A stretch of 64,000 bases of DNA from Casuarina equisetifolia. Taxonomy: Eukaryota; Streptophyta; Magnoliopsida; Fagales; Casuarinaceae. Below the pieces are notes generated by a model. It searched no databases. It was not told the DNA's origin and saw only the letters and a program-made list of their open reading frames with translations. Shown here piece by piece: positions 37,792-50,175 of this stretch; within the stretch, counting starts at the first letter, position 1; each line of letters starts with the position of its first letter. The position numbers and the translations under genes were made by a program. Location: assembly GCA_028551475.1 (NCBI GenBank), contig CM052362.1:9981354-10045353 (forward strand), read 5' to 3'.

Positions 37792-39450
37792 TATTGGAAT
37801 ATATTAATATTTTGATGATGACAAATAGGAATTATAATATAATAATATTATAATTAAATTCATTGTTTATTTATTTAATAGGTTTTGTAAGAAATTTGAT
37901 TTAGGAATATTTTTGTAGGAAAAATGGTTTAAAAGGAGTAACTTGAATTTGCACAAGCCCAGTTCACAGTTTAGGCCCATGTGACCCAAAACAATGAAGT
38001 AAACTTAGACCTAGCCTTGGGTTGCATGACCCAACCTAGACGCACAAGCCTGCAACCCAGATCCAATTTATAAGTTTGCGACCTGCGAAGCCTACCCACG
38101 TGTGTGACTCAATAGAAGCACATGACTCGCGAGCATATTCTTGACTTAGTTCACTAGAGACCTAAACAACCTAGTAGACCAACTTGACCTAAAAGCTTCT
38201 GCGTGACTTGTTTTTGTTTGTGGTGACTCATAATGATATTTAAGTTGAATCCAAGTTATCTAATGAATAAATCTAATGAAACCCAATTGATTTTTCATTA
38301 GAAGAAGTCAATCTATCAAGCTGAGGTGTAATTCAAATGATTTGAAGAGAAAGAAAAGCAACCCGTGAAGTTCTTGTAACCCATTTGAACATAAACAAAA
38401 AAGAAGATAAATTAAAGTGTTTTAGAATCCAAAATCATAGGAGTTTGTTAATCAAGAAGGTGATCTATTGATTTGTAAAGTACCCACAAAGATTTGCTTC
38501 AAGATTGAAAAGGATTATGGAATATTTAAGTAAAACTTAAGTTTGAACCATTAACTCAAATCCTCTACAAAGCTCTAAATTATGAACTTAAAATCTGGGT
38601 GAAACAATGACATTTTGGAGCATAATTTTGAATGAGATTGAGATAGAAAGCAAGCTTCATCTCCTTTCTCTCACATGAGCTTGAAAATTAGGTAAAGAAA
38701 AGGAAAGAGAGAGCTCTAATGGTAAAAAGATGTGATATGCTTTAGAGATGTAAGAATGACTTTTTGAAAGTGAAAGGTTCTTTTTTTTAAGCTATTTAAG
38801 AGTAGAATAATCACTAGTATATGGTTGGACAAAAATCACAAAAAAAAACATCTTTCAAGTAACTCATACTCTCATCTCGAGCTTATCCAACTCACAAATA
38901 TGTTCTTCATTAGGTGAATATATTATGACTTTACTATTGATTTTAATTACTTTTTAAAAAATCAATTTATGCCTCAATACATATTGTTTATTGAGTTGAT
39001 TTTTTACAAGTGAATAACATTAGGGCTTGAATGAAATTTGGGTTTTTTCTCCAAGTCATATTGTAATAGCTTTTTAGTACTTGTTTAAAGCTTTTGAATT
39101 ATATATTATATTATATATCTTGTAGAAACTAAGCTCAAAATTTGTAATATTTAGAAGATAACTTGTAACTAGGTTTAAGGGGTTGGTTATCTCTTGTAAG
39201 GGATTAGATATCCCTTGTAATCAATTATGAATTAATTAGAAGAGTGATTCAGCAGGTTGCCAAAGTGGGGTGGGGTGGAGTAAGTGCCGAGGTGGCTTGG
39301 GCCGAACCACCTTCTAAAAATCCATCTTTGTGTTGTGTGAATGCTTTACTTACTACCTTAATTGATTTACTTAGTTAAAATAAAAAAAGAGAAAAGAATT
39401 TTTGAGAAACCTAACTCATCCCCCTTCTTAGGTTGCTATAGGATTTAACA
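37792..39450 (+). repeat. Solo LTR (SIRE-like, 1,659 bp) nested in the gypsy left LTR
   Basis: A 1,659-bp insertion flanked by a perfect 5-bp duplication ATAGC (37787-37791 and 39451-39455). It starts TATTGGAATATATT (an expected TG mutated to TA), includes tttgatgatgacaa, and ends gttgctataggatttaaca. The tail has the SIRE-type order: gccgaaccacc, ttgtgttgtg, then cctaactcatcccccttctta. No coding region is present. A solo LTR left by recombination explains it best. Removing it makes the host LTR collinear with its partner at 42804. Confidence 0.7.
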
Positions 39451-39829
39451 ATAGCCATCATAGCTTGTAAGAAGAAACATAACAACTTCCAATTGGAAGA
39501 TTGTCCCACTAACCATCCCTTTCCACATTCATATGGTGAGGCTTTTATTAACTTGGCATCAAAGCTTTATGAACTAGAGGCACCTAACCACCATGCACTT
39601 GCCATGGCTAATGAATGCACTAGCTCTTCCAGCTCCCACCTAGACCATTGTTTCAAGGAGTTGTTTGAAGCCATGCAACAAATTTTTTTTTGGCTTTGTA
39701 GCTTAATGGCACAAAAATTTTGCATGCATTCTTTTGTTTCGAGGAATGGGGAGGTATACGTCTTAGCACAAGGGATGGATTAGTGAAAAACCAACCTATC
39801 CCTACCAAGGTGGTGGCCTTAAGTCGAAT

Positions 39830-42500
39830 ATGCAACTTGACATTCCTTATTATGATGGCAATAATGATCCTACCAATTGGATTCTAAGGGCCAAATAATT
39901 TTTTTCTATTCAACCATGTTCCCAAACATGACAAGGTGAAAATGGTTGTGTGGAACTTGCAAATTGATGACCACGCTTGGTATTAGCTTAGCAAGAATGA
40001 CCTTTATGGAAAACTTGTGTCATAGTCCTATCTTACCTTTGAGTTAATGAATTTTTATGGTTATAACAAGTTTTCTCACCATTTTAGGGAGTTGACTTGT
40101 TTCTAACAATTTAATGCAGTAAAAGACTATTAGATGACCTTCTCTATGATGCTCTTAAAGGCTAGTAAGTTGACTTTTAGGTAAGAAATAAGCTATTTCC
40201 TATATGGCTTATAGGAGCCTATTTGTGTGGAGGTTTAATATTAAAATCCCATCTCTCTTTGTCTACTATGATTAGGTTGGCACAACTCTATGAAAGCAAG
40301 GTTCAATTTTATTAAGCACACAACCCTTTACCACTATAGAGAAGCCTTATGTTTGAGGACTTTTCTTCCTAGTAAGCTTTTCTTGTATCTAGCAATACAT
40401 CTCTTCTAGTGAGGCGTCTTTCTCTAGAAGAAATGAAAGGCCATTATACTTATGGGTTGTGTTACGATTATAACGAATAGTATAGTTTTTCTCGCTATTG
40501 TAAATAGTTTTTTTATTTTTTATTGGAGGCCACCTTTGTGGACAAGCTTCATGATGATAAGCTCCATTTAGATGATGTTGTAGCCTTTAAGCCAATTCCT
40601 AAAGTTACTTTTGATGCCATTTATGGCCTTACCAATCCTTAAACTATGAAGGTGTTAGGTACTATAGTTGGCAACAAAACTTAGGCATTCTATCTTATCA
40701 ATAGTGGCAACACTTATAACTTCATTATAAAGGATGTAGCATAACAAGTTGGATTTTCTCCTTTTAAGGAAGGTGTTTTAGATATCAGGGTATCTAATAA
40801 TGATTAAGCTTTTAGCTTTGGCATTTGTTAAGGGCCTTATTACCTTCCAAGTTAATTTAAATTTAATTTTTTTTTGCTGATCTTCATATTATGAAGTTGG
40901 AGGACACAAACCTTGTCTTGGGAGTGTAGTGGCTTTATACACTAGGGAATACTCTTTGGGGCTTCTCCAACCTACAACTTGCATTTAACAAAGATGGCAA
41001 TCGGGTGGAGTTATAGGGATAATATCTTGAAACCATTGACTAGTGAAGGGCAACAAGTTTAGTAAGGTATTATGTGGAAAGGAATTAAGCCTTTTATTAT
41101 AGATCTCAATAGTTGAAGTATACATTTCCCTTCCCTGGGAAGAACCTATGTAGGAGACTCACCATGAGTTGCACCAATTGCTTTATGAGTTATAACACTT
41201 GCTTTAGGAGTTTGCATACTTGTTTTGTGAACCACATGGCTTACTACTTTTTAGGCTTACAATCATAGCATCCTTTTTCAAGATGACAACAAACTAGTCA
41301 TCATTCTCCCATATCAATATCCACACTTCTAAAAGGAAAAAATAAGGAAAATTGTTTGTGACTTACTTTCTTCTAGGGTTATATAACCCAGCAGAAGCCC
41401 TCATTCATCCCTTATCCTTTTGATTAAGTAGAAGGATCATTCTTGGTGGATATGCATGGACTGTCGCAACCTTAACCAATAAATCATGAAGGATAAGTTC
41501 CCAATCTAGACCATCGATGAACTTTTGGATGAATTGCATGGTGTAATAGTTTTCTCTAAGCTAGATCTTTTTTCAAGCCACCATCAAATCCACATCAAAC
41601 CCAAGACTACATTCTTCAAGCATCATGAGCATTTCAAGTCTTTGGTTATGCCTTTTAGGTTGACCAATGCTTCTTCCAAATTTCAAGCTACAATGAATAC
41701 AATATTTCAAGCATTTCTTCATAAATTCATGCTTGTGTCTTTTGATAATATCTTGATTTATAGCCCAAGTTGGAAGCACATTTACATCACTTGAGGTTGG
41801 CTTTTGATACATTAAGAAAGCACCACTTGTTCATTGAGCTGTCAAAATTCGACTTTGGTAAGTCTAAAATTCATTTCCTTGGCCATATTATGAGTAAGGC
41901 AAGTTTAGGCATTGAAGAAGACAAAATAAAAGCCATAGTAGGCTAGCTGAGACCCTTAATAGTCAAAGCTCTTTAGGGTTTCCTAGGTCTTTCGATTTAT
42001 TATCACTAGTTTATTTATCATTACAACCTCATTGCTAGACCTTTCATGGACTTGTTGAAAAAGGATGGATTTTAGTAGAATAATGTAGTTGATGCAACCT
42101 TTCTTCAACTTAAATTTGCCATCATTGCAATAGTACTTCTAGCTTTCCTTGATTTCAATAAGTCATTTATTATAGAATGTGATTCTTTTGGCACTAGTAT
42201 TGGTGGCATCCTTTCTAAAAAAGAAATCACCTTATTGTTTTCTTTAGTCAACCATTGAGCACATTGCACCAAATTTTATCAATATTTGAATAAGAAATGT
42301 TAGTGTTGGTTCTCATAGTTCAAAAGTGGCACTATTATCTACTTGGAAGATGTTTTATTGTATGCATTGGCCATCCTAATTTAAAGTATCTTTAGGACCA
42401 AAGTCTTTCCTACCCTACATAGCCAAACTCATGGGCTATGATTTCATCATCGAATATTGTGTAGGAAGAGAAAATATAGTGGTTAACATGTTGTTGTGAC
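39830..42500 (+). pseudogene. Ty3/gypsy gag-pol remnant
   Basis: In order: gag (LDIPYYDGNNDPTNWILRAK at about 39835), a decayed knuckle (about 40440-40505), an aspartic protease (LINSGNT near 40690 where LIDSG is usual, so the catalytic Asp is gone), RT (41525-41794: VFSKLDL, VMPFRLTNASS, and FDNILIYS at 41741 where FDDILIYS is usual), then GKSKIHFLGHIMS and RNase H-like DNA to about 42300. RT precedes any integrase, which fits gypsy and not Copia. Stops and frameshifts are frequent. Confidence 0.8.
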
Positions 42501-42803
42501 ATGGGGAGCTTTATTTAGTGAGCTAACTACTTTAATTCTCATAAGCACCAATTCATCTTCCACATGTTCCCACAAGTAGCTTGCACAACATGCAACTATT
42601 TTACATGCCCTTTATTTTCTTAACACCTTACTAGTTCCCACTTCCCTAGACATGATTTTTGATCCCACATGTTCCCACAAAAAGCTTTCCTAACATGTAG
42701 CCACTTATGACATTTCATATCCCTTCATTAAAGCTTTTGTAGAAAACAACCAACACTAATTGTTTCCATATCTTACAATGAACATTTCCATGGCATCCAA
42801 AAT

Positions 42804-43028
42804 TGTGAGCATGAAGGATAAAGCAAGCAAGTTTCCCCCAACAATTGCCTAGGAGGTCCTATTTTCCCTTAAACAAGGCTGACTATCTTTCTCTCATTGC
42901 TTACCTTCCCATTATCTCTCGCACCATAGCCACCATAGCTTATAAGAAGAAACACAGTGACTTCTAATTGAAATATCACCCATTAATTGTCTCCTTGCAC
43001 ATTCATATGTTGAGGCTCTTATTAAACA
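42804..43028 (+). repeat. Right LTR-like copy of the gypsy element
   Basis: About 225 bp, starting TGTGAGCATG and ending ATTAAACA. It is collinear with the left copy once the nested insertion is removed. Confidence 0.6.
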
Positions 43029-43060
43029 ATAACTTCAACTCTTGACAATTTGTTGATACT

Positions 43061-43810
43061 AATGGTTGAGGTTAAACTAAAAGGTAACAACTACCTTGTC
43101 TAGAAGGCAAAGGTTGTTCCTTACCTAAAAGCAAGTGGTCTTCTTTCCATTTTGGATGGATGCCTCTCTTATCCTTATGAGTTTGTTATCAAAACAAAAA
43201 AGGGTGGATCCATTATTTGAATCATGAATCCTACCTACACTAATTTGTAGCTTCATGACCAAAGTGCCTTCTAGTGCATACTAAACACTAATTCAAATCA
43301 AATTGTCACCACATTATCCAAATACAAGAACTTTACCAAAGCTTGGAGCACTTTTGCAACAAAATTTGTGGCATAAAGCTGTGCCTCCAATCTATCTAGA
43401 AAGACCACCATTCAATGAGCAAATTTCTTTAAGAAGTCAATTCCACTATTGATCAATTAGGTACAATTAATGAGCCAATCTCAAACAACAAATTTCTTAC
43501 TCATTTGTTCCATAGATTCAATTCTACCTATGCCCCACTTGTGTCACCATCATCATCCACAAACATTTTGCAAGCCTTTCATGAGAAGACCTACATAGGT
43601 TTTTGCTAACCCAAGAGTTGACCATGCAGCTCACCATACAATTCACACCAATAGTTGCCTCCCACTCCAATGATGTATCCATCAACTACAATCCTAATGG
43701 TCCATCTAACATAGGCTCTTCATTTCCATCAAACATATCCACTCAAGCCCACATCACCCATGCGACCCTACCTTCTAATGGTTGTTTCATTATCAACAAT
43801 AGTAACTAAT
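43061..43810 (+). pseudogene. Copia gag remnant
   Basis: The frame VEVKLKGNNYLVWKAKV at about 43061 followed by KASGLLSILDG and later YKNFTKAWSTFATKF is the start of a UBN2-type Copia gag. TGA/TAG stops interrupt it. It lies immediately right of the gypsy right LTR and is a separate relic. The Ser/His/Pro-rich open frame at 43603-43809 may be its tail. Confidence 0.6.
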
Positions 43811-45509
43811 AATGCCTAGTTATCTATTGGCTTTGCCGTTATCTAGGCCATTGGGCCAACTAGTGGTGATTTTAAACCCCCCACCCCCCACCCCCCAACC
43901 ATTATCAATACACTACTCCATAGGCCAATCATATGGCCTATAGTTTCCCAATGTCCAACACCAACCCCCATGATGCTACACAAGGCTTGCACACGGCCCA
44001 TGGTTCAAGAGCACCTTTGTTGGCCCATATTTTTGGAATGCTTTAAAATTTGTTGCTATAGGCATGCTTATTTGAGCAATGATGAGAGAAAGTACTATTG
44101 TAACAAATAAAAACACTTTACATATGGTTTCTTGTAACAATGAGACCCAATATTAGAGGTAATTTGGAAAATAGTTGCTATGACCATCTATGAAAGTGAA
44201 CCAAAGAATTTTTTGTGTAGACTAACTTGTAATTAACTTGATAATTCTCACTAACTTATAATGAAGTTGACAATTCTTATAAGAAATAATAAAAAACACT
44301 TAAAGAACAAGGTCTCACAATAATTCCAATAACCTTATACAATATTAAAAGCCAATTGCACTAGGAAAAAAAACTTAAATTGTAGTCACTAAAATTATTT
44401 AAATTTTCTTGACTCATGTGCCTTCACCTTAACTCTTAGTCCCTTTATATAGATCCTTTACATCTCATCTTCTATTTTCTAGAGTCCTTTTGATCTTCTT
44501 TTTTTATCTTTTATAAACCTTACCTTATCTTATCTTTAACTTCCTAAAAGTTTTATTCAATCTTTATCTTTTTAAAATATTGCCTTATCCCTCTCCTTAA
44601 AAAATTCATACCTTATTTGCGTGGATCGTGATATAATTATTGCAAAGGTTTCGTTCCTAACTTATTAGGGACCAAAAAAAGAAAAAAAACCAAAGCTAAA
44701 TTCATGAACCATTAGAAATACTTTTTGTTTGTTATAATTACTTAAATTCATGTTGCTTTACTTTATCTGGTTGCATCATTTTAATGTTACCAATTTTTCT
44801 TTATTTAATTTATAGCCTTTTTCCTTCTTTATTAAGTTTCGTTTATATCTATTAAATTAATAGGTGGTTGACCAAGTTATTGTTTAAATTTTTGTAAGAG
44901 CTTTGAAATTTTTCAAATGCAAATTTTGAGCCTAGTCCATGATGTTATAAATGAACAATTTTATATTTCATTTGGTAGTATATAGTACCTATCATTTCAC
45001 TAAAAAAAAAATTATTTTTATTTTTTATGTCCATCTTCTCTTATAAAGAAAACGGCAAAAGTTGGTAGTTCCGGGTCGCGGGAGGTTGGTGGAAATTTAA
45101 CGGAACAAAATAAAACAAAAAGAAAGAATAGCATTTAGGGAATATGCTAACAGAATATTATTAGGTATTTTCTAGGATGCTTTACTTGGTAAATTGGCCC
45201 TACTTATAAATGAGTGGTCCAAATTATTTAGTGTAAGCAATAAATGGTTACATTATGGCTTTCTAAACTAGGAATCATGAATTCTGGATTTGTTGAGGCT
45301 GACGTGGCCGGCCTGTCAAGCACTCACGATGGCTCACAAATGGTGGTCTTACAGCATATCTCTTATTTTTTTTATTTCTCGTTCATTTTAAATGAAATAA
45401 AAATTAATATTTTAATTTTGAATAATCCAATCAACCCAAAAATATATATAAAAAATAAAGTCCTTTTTTTCTTTCTTTTTTTTTTTTTAAAGAGACTAAG
45501 AAAAAGATA
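43811..45509. other. Gene-free AT-rich spacer
   Basis: No gene was recognised. A run of C-rich accccccacccccca occurs near 43875-43900. The open frame 45244-45558 has no family motif and ends in low-complexity Phe/Lys. Confidence 0.5.
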
Positions 45510-45922
45510 TGACACTCCTCTTCACATGGTAGAATGGCCGACGAGTCATACCACGTGAGAGAGTTAATGTGGGACAATTACTAAAATAAATTAATTGTCT
45601 CTTTGACAAAATCAAATAATACAATAACTTTCTACTTGCTTCATATTTGTCCGCCTACCATGACGGTTAACCTCCTATACCTAATGCTTTCTACCTTGTT
45701 TCCAACCATATAGAAGCAAACATATTACCATTGACTGAGGAGAGCAATCTGAACCAAAGTTGCCACTTTTATATTGAAGACAGATCTATTCCGAATATAT
45801 GAGCAATTTCACTACTAGGGTCATTGACTTTTGTATTTCTTAATGGAAGTTGGCTATTATAATTATATTTTTGAGTAGAGAATTTGTTTTTAATAGTTTC
45901 TGTGTTTAATTCTGGATCTGAG
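45510..45922. repeat. Copy 1 of a 410-bp segmental duplication
   Basis: It is collinear with 47517-47925 over about 410 bp. Shared blocks are cttcacatgg(t/g)agaatg, aaaataaatta, cctaccatgacg, cctatacctaat, a block around aga(c)aaatctatt, and gagtagagaatttgttt. A CACGTG core occurs at about 45552. The copies are about 2.0 kb apart in the same orientation. Confidence 0.8.
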
Positions 45923-46394
45923 GAGATAAAGCAAAAATAACCACTAGTGTTAAAAGGGTGCAAATTAACTAGTAGTGACGAAAAGTAGGGCTTTTTCTTC
46001 CTCTCTTTGGTGACGTTGGCAAAAGTGCAAGATAAGTTTACTAATTCCACTCCTTTTCTTTGGGTCTTTATTTGGGGCACAAGAAAAAATTGATGTCTTA
46101 ATTTTGTGTATTTTTTTTCTTCTCTTTAGGCAATTCATCCAAATAAATTTCAGTTTTTTATTTTTATAAATTCACAATAAAATTAAACATAACAATAATA
46201 TTTGAAAAAAAAAAATCAAACACATCAGAGAGTAACAAGACTTGTCACATTTTATATAAAATCTTAAAAGAAGAAATTCAATAACAATTAGGAGTGCTAT
46301 ATTTATGGAAAATTCCTTGAATCCCAAATCAAACATTGCCTACTTTGAAGAAAATATGGATTTGATGTGTGTGGATCCAAGTTAACTCAATTAG

Positions 46395-47450
46395 GTATAA
46401 TAGTTAACCAAGAAAGAGGCTTGAATTGCTTATTTGGTTAATTGACCTTTTAAATTTGTTTTTATAGTTTTCACATAAGTATAAGGAAGGTCAAAAACTT
46501 AAAGCACAAAGAACACACAATTTTTACCATGGTTGTTTGCCCTTCACATCTACATTCATCTTCTTCTTTTTTCAATCCAATCAATTAAAGTGTACTTTAC
46601 TTAAACTTAGGAGAAAATATTCTTTCACAACTTACAAATCATTTCACTAAGAATTACAACACAATGTGTGTTTCAACCCACACCACTTACAACTCAAAGG
46701 TTTTTTTCAATATTGTACAAATTCAAGCAACTCTCTTAAGATATAAAATGTGTAAGAAATTGCTAGAATTAAGGTTATCTAATGATCAATAATAATAACT
46801 TGAGCTCTAACCATGAAAACCCCAAATTATAATAAAACTAGGGTTTTGGATTTACAATCAAATATATGTATACAAGAATGATATGAGTTAAATTAGCATG
46901 ATAGATTTCACAAGGTATGAAAACAGGACCAAGATTTTGATTTTGCTCAAGCTTACTGGTATTTCTTTTTCTTTTTTGTGCATATATTCGAATGTACTTT
47001 AGAGCTTTCTTACTTATACAAAATAGTTTTCTTACTAAATAGCTCATCAAAAAATCACCTCTTTCTGCCAAAGTAAAGTTGTTCTAAGCTTCTCTAAAAC
47101 GGATCTGACTTGCTACCCATTAGAGAGGATTTTCTACTTGTTTTCTACTTCAAATTTCAAATTATTGAGAAGACGATATCGGAGCTAGCTTTGTACGTCT
47201 AACATGTTCAAATCCCCTTTCTAAAACGCCACCATTTTTCTGAGATCTTTTACTTTTCATTTTCAGGTCTTGGTAGGTCACTTCTCGAGTCATGGGATGA
47301 AGTTGAAAGTTTTTCCTAAATCTTACTCAAATCTCCTCGTTCTTGATTCAAATATTTCTAGGCATGTCTCTTATGAATAAACCGTTTCTTCTTTAACGAA
47401 ATATGAGTTTTTAGCTTTTGAAGCGCACTATTTTGTTCACTTACTAAAAG
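46395..47450 (-). repeat. SIRE-like LTR fragment, reverse orientation (second copy)
   Basis: It matches the 34213 copy in order: gg(c/g)ttgaattg, a ttaccatggttgtttgcc block, cttcaatc(c)aatc, tttacttaaacttaggagaa, ccccaaatt...actagggttt. Similarity fades after about 46930. It sits between the two copies of the 410-bp duplication and could have inserted there. Confidence 0.5.
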
Positions 47451-47516
47451 GAAGTATGAATTATATATATACTCTTTTATGCATAGTTACATAATTTATC
47501 ATGGTCGTTAGTTTCA

Positions 47517-47925
47517 TGCCTCTCCCCTTCACATGGGAGAATGCTTCATGAATCATACCATGTGATTTATCATGGAGACAATGCTTAAAATAAATTAAGT
47601 GTCTCATTAACAATTTTTTTAATAAAAAAACACAATATTTTTCTCATTGTTTTATATGTGTCCACCTACCATGACGATGAACCTTCCTATACCTAATCCT
47701 TTTGTACCTTATTTCCAAATCATATAAAACAAAACTATTGCTAATGACTGAATCAAGAGCAATTTGAACACAAAGTTAACACTTTTACATAGAAGACAAA
47801 TCTATTATGAATATACCAACAAATTGACTTGTGTATTATTAATAAAAATTGGGCTAATATAATTTTGTTTGAGTAGAGAATTTGTTTGTGATAGTTTCTA
47901 TACTTCATTCTAGATATGATGCTCT
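47517..47925. repeat. Copy 2 of a 410-bp segmental duplication
   Basis: Partner of 45510-45922. It ends near ctagatatgatgctc, where copy 1 has ctggatctgagg. Confidence 0.8.
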
Positions 47926-48200
47926 ATCTTTGAATTATATTATGAAGCACAATATTCATTAAGGATGTAAATTTTACAAGGAATGGTTATTTAACTTAAT
48001 TTTATTATGAAAAATAAAATTTGTCAAGATATTATCTTATTTTATATAAAAAAAAATGTTGAGACAGGTGATAGCTCTTGCACTTTGAATTATGCCTCTA
48101 AGTAGAAGAAATATTAATTATTTATTAATTTAGTGGTAGGTTAATAGGACTTAAAATAAAAAAAATTCTAAATTAGATAACCGTGAAATTAGGTGAGGGT

Positions 48201-48235
48201 ATAAAAAATAAAATAAAATAAAATAAAATAAATTC
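48201..48235. repeat. (AAAAT)n microsatellite
   Basis: About six units of taaaa lie just upstream of the PHT4-type gene leader. Confidence 0.9.
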
Positions 48236-48419
48236 TATGTCATTAAGAAAAATAGCCAATTTTGTTGATGGCAAAGTGACAGAGAGGGCAATTAGTAATC
48301 ACCACATCGAGATCACATCGTTTTCGAGAGCCAACGCAATGGAACGTGCCTAAATAGACTTGGCATTTTCTATTCTTCAACTGTTATCCCGGTTACTTTT
48401 TCGGAAAAGATAAATCAAA

Positions 48420-50175
48420 TAGCTGTGATGCTCTGGTGCAGAGATCGCTGCGAAAGTCAATTCCCGGTTCTCTCTCTCCTGAGAAGACTCCATGAACACG
48501 TGAAGCTGTCGAATAGTTTAGTGCTACTGCAACTACTCCGGTTGCGGGAGTGGACGGTCTGGTGAAGGCCAATCTGCCCAGGGACTTCTCTGCTTGAAAT
48601 CGGGGGGAGAGAGTTTTGAAAGAGACGTGCTGCGCCCCCATTCCAAGATTAGATCTTCTTGGTTTAGTTTTTGTGGCGAATCGACGAAGACTCGGTCTCA
48701 TTTCATGGTATGTGTGGTTTTGTTATCTCCCTCCCTTGAAAGCATTGTATGCGTTTTGACAGATTCACGAGAGACCCTGTTGTTTCTCTATTTCTTTCGT
48801 CCTTCCCTTAAATAGCCAATGGGGTTCTCTTGCGAGATTCATTGCAAAATGTTTTGGGTATTTTCTAAATTGTTCGTAACTTGGACCGTGGTAAAGTGAA
48901 TCTACTTGAATTAAACTGCGATAGAGACTAAATCTAGAGGTTTTCTTGTCGAGGAGTCGCTTGGAGTTTGTCAGTTCTCTAGTTTTTAATCGTGGAATTT
49001 GTGGGTACTTGCTTGAATTCATTCCTGGGTTAGATGTAATACTTAATGCAAGCAAAGTATCTTTGGAAACTTACTAAAGATCTTGTTCGTTTACCTAGGC
49101 AGATTTTGATGTGTGCTTGTCTTTCGGAACTCTTTAGGTTTTACCAGTTGCTTTCTCGTTATAGATATAGGTTGCCTTTGGTTTGTGGTTATCTATATAA
49201 TGCAAGCCAATTATCCTTGGTTTGGGGTAATGCAAGGCAAGTATCTTTGGTTTGGGGTAACGCAAGCCAAGTATCTTTGGAACCTCACTAAAGATCTTGT
49301 TCGTTTACCCCCATGGTACCGACTCAATGCGGATATGTTATACATAAAATGCTGCATGAGTTGCTGAGGCAGGCCTTGTTTTTTATACTCCTCACATTGC
49401 AACTTAAAAGATGTTATTGCAGGCCAATACTGAATCTAACTCATTTTTTTTGACTCTCGAATACAAGCTAAATGTTATATGGGAAGCTTCCTTACAGCCA
49501 ATCCCAATTCATGTTAATTGTTTTAGTGCAGTTGAAAATTAATGTGTTTGCAAAACATGTGTTGTTTTCTCATTTTTGTATTTAAGCTTTTTTTATTGGT
49601 GAGACTGTTTTATCTTTATAAATGCTTATGTTCCAGAGCTATCATATTATCTGTTGTTTCAATATTGCCGTAGTTTGAACCAGTGTCCTTGTTCAGTACT
49701 ATATCGATGTTCTACTTGATTTAGTGGCAATCCCATTCATGCTCTTCTGCCTCGTGTGGACTTTATACTTGTGGGGTTGACACCTCTAAATTGGTCTGAA
49801 ATTAAGAAGCTGCAGTTCATGGACACACTGGTTAATGGTTTTGGGATATGTGAAATCTTTTACTGTCTGATGGTAACTGCAGTTTTGGTCATTAAATGCT
49901 TGGGATTATATGGCCATCCAGTAGAATGAGATGAAATGTTCCAACCAAAAAGTTACTTTCAGATTTTCATATTGGGATAACATATAATTTTAAGTTGGTC
50001 TGTTTGTTAATTGGCCTTTTTGACTTATGAAAACTATGTTTTTTTTTTTTTTTTTAATCTGCTATGACATAGGCACAAAGTTCTGCCACGTTTTCTGAAC
50101 CACTTGGAAGTAGATAAAGGGCTGTGTGGACACTGGCTCATTTGGAGGACAGTTGGTAAGGTGAAGCATCGGACA
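48420..50175 (+). promoter_or_regulatory. Probable 5' UTR exon and leader intron of the PHT4-type gene
   Basis: A less AT-rich stretch at about 48420-48706 ends at atg|gtatgtg, a good splice donor. A long T run at 50040-50055 followed by gacatag (AG at 50071-50072) is a strong acceptor. This implies an intron of about 1.37 kb inside the 5' UTR. The intron carries an internal repeat family at 49046-49311: gcaagc(c/a)aagtatctttgg occurs several times, and the 50-bp block ending aagatcttgttcgtttacc occurs twice. The transcript model is inferred from splice signals only. Confidence 0.45.

Larger units (their letters stand above)
37662..43028 (+). mobile_element. Dead Ty3/gypsy element with split left LTR
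   Basis: Two related LTR-like segments flank decayed gypsy coding DNA. The left one is 37662-37791 plus 39456-39555, interrupted by a solo LTR; the right one is 42804-43028. The shared landmarks are aagcaa(g/a)tttcccccaacaattgc, gactatctttctct, catagctt(g/a)taagaagaaaca and cacattcatatg(g/t)tgaggct. Immediately after the left copy, tggcatcaaagc (about 39557) is a near match to the initiator-Met primer site. Outer ends are approximate and no target duplication was found. Confidence 0.65.

Noticed and set aside
49046-49311. Repeat array as a CRISPR-like structure
   Set aside because: Repeats are adjacent and variable without regular unique spacers, and this is plant intron DNA.
50104-50175. 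Upstream in-frame ATG extending the PHT4;6-type protein by 24 residues
   Set aside because: The extension has no counterpart I recall in the family, and the N-terminal block fits the ATG at 50176. Usage of 50104 cannot be excluded.
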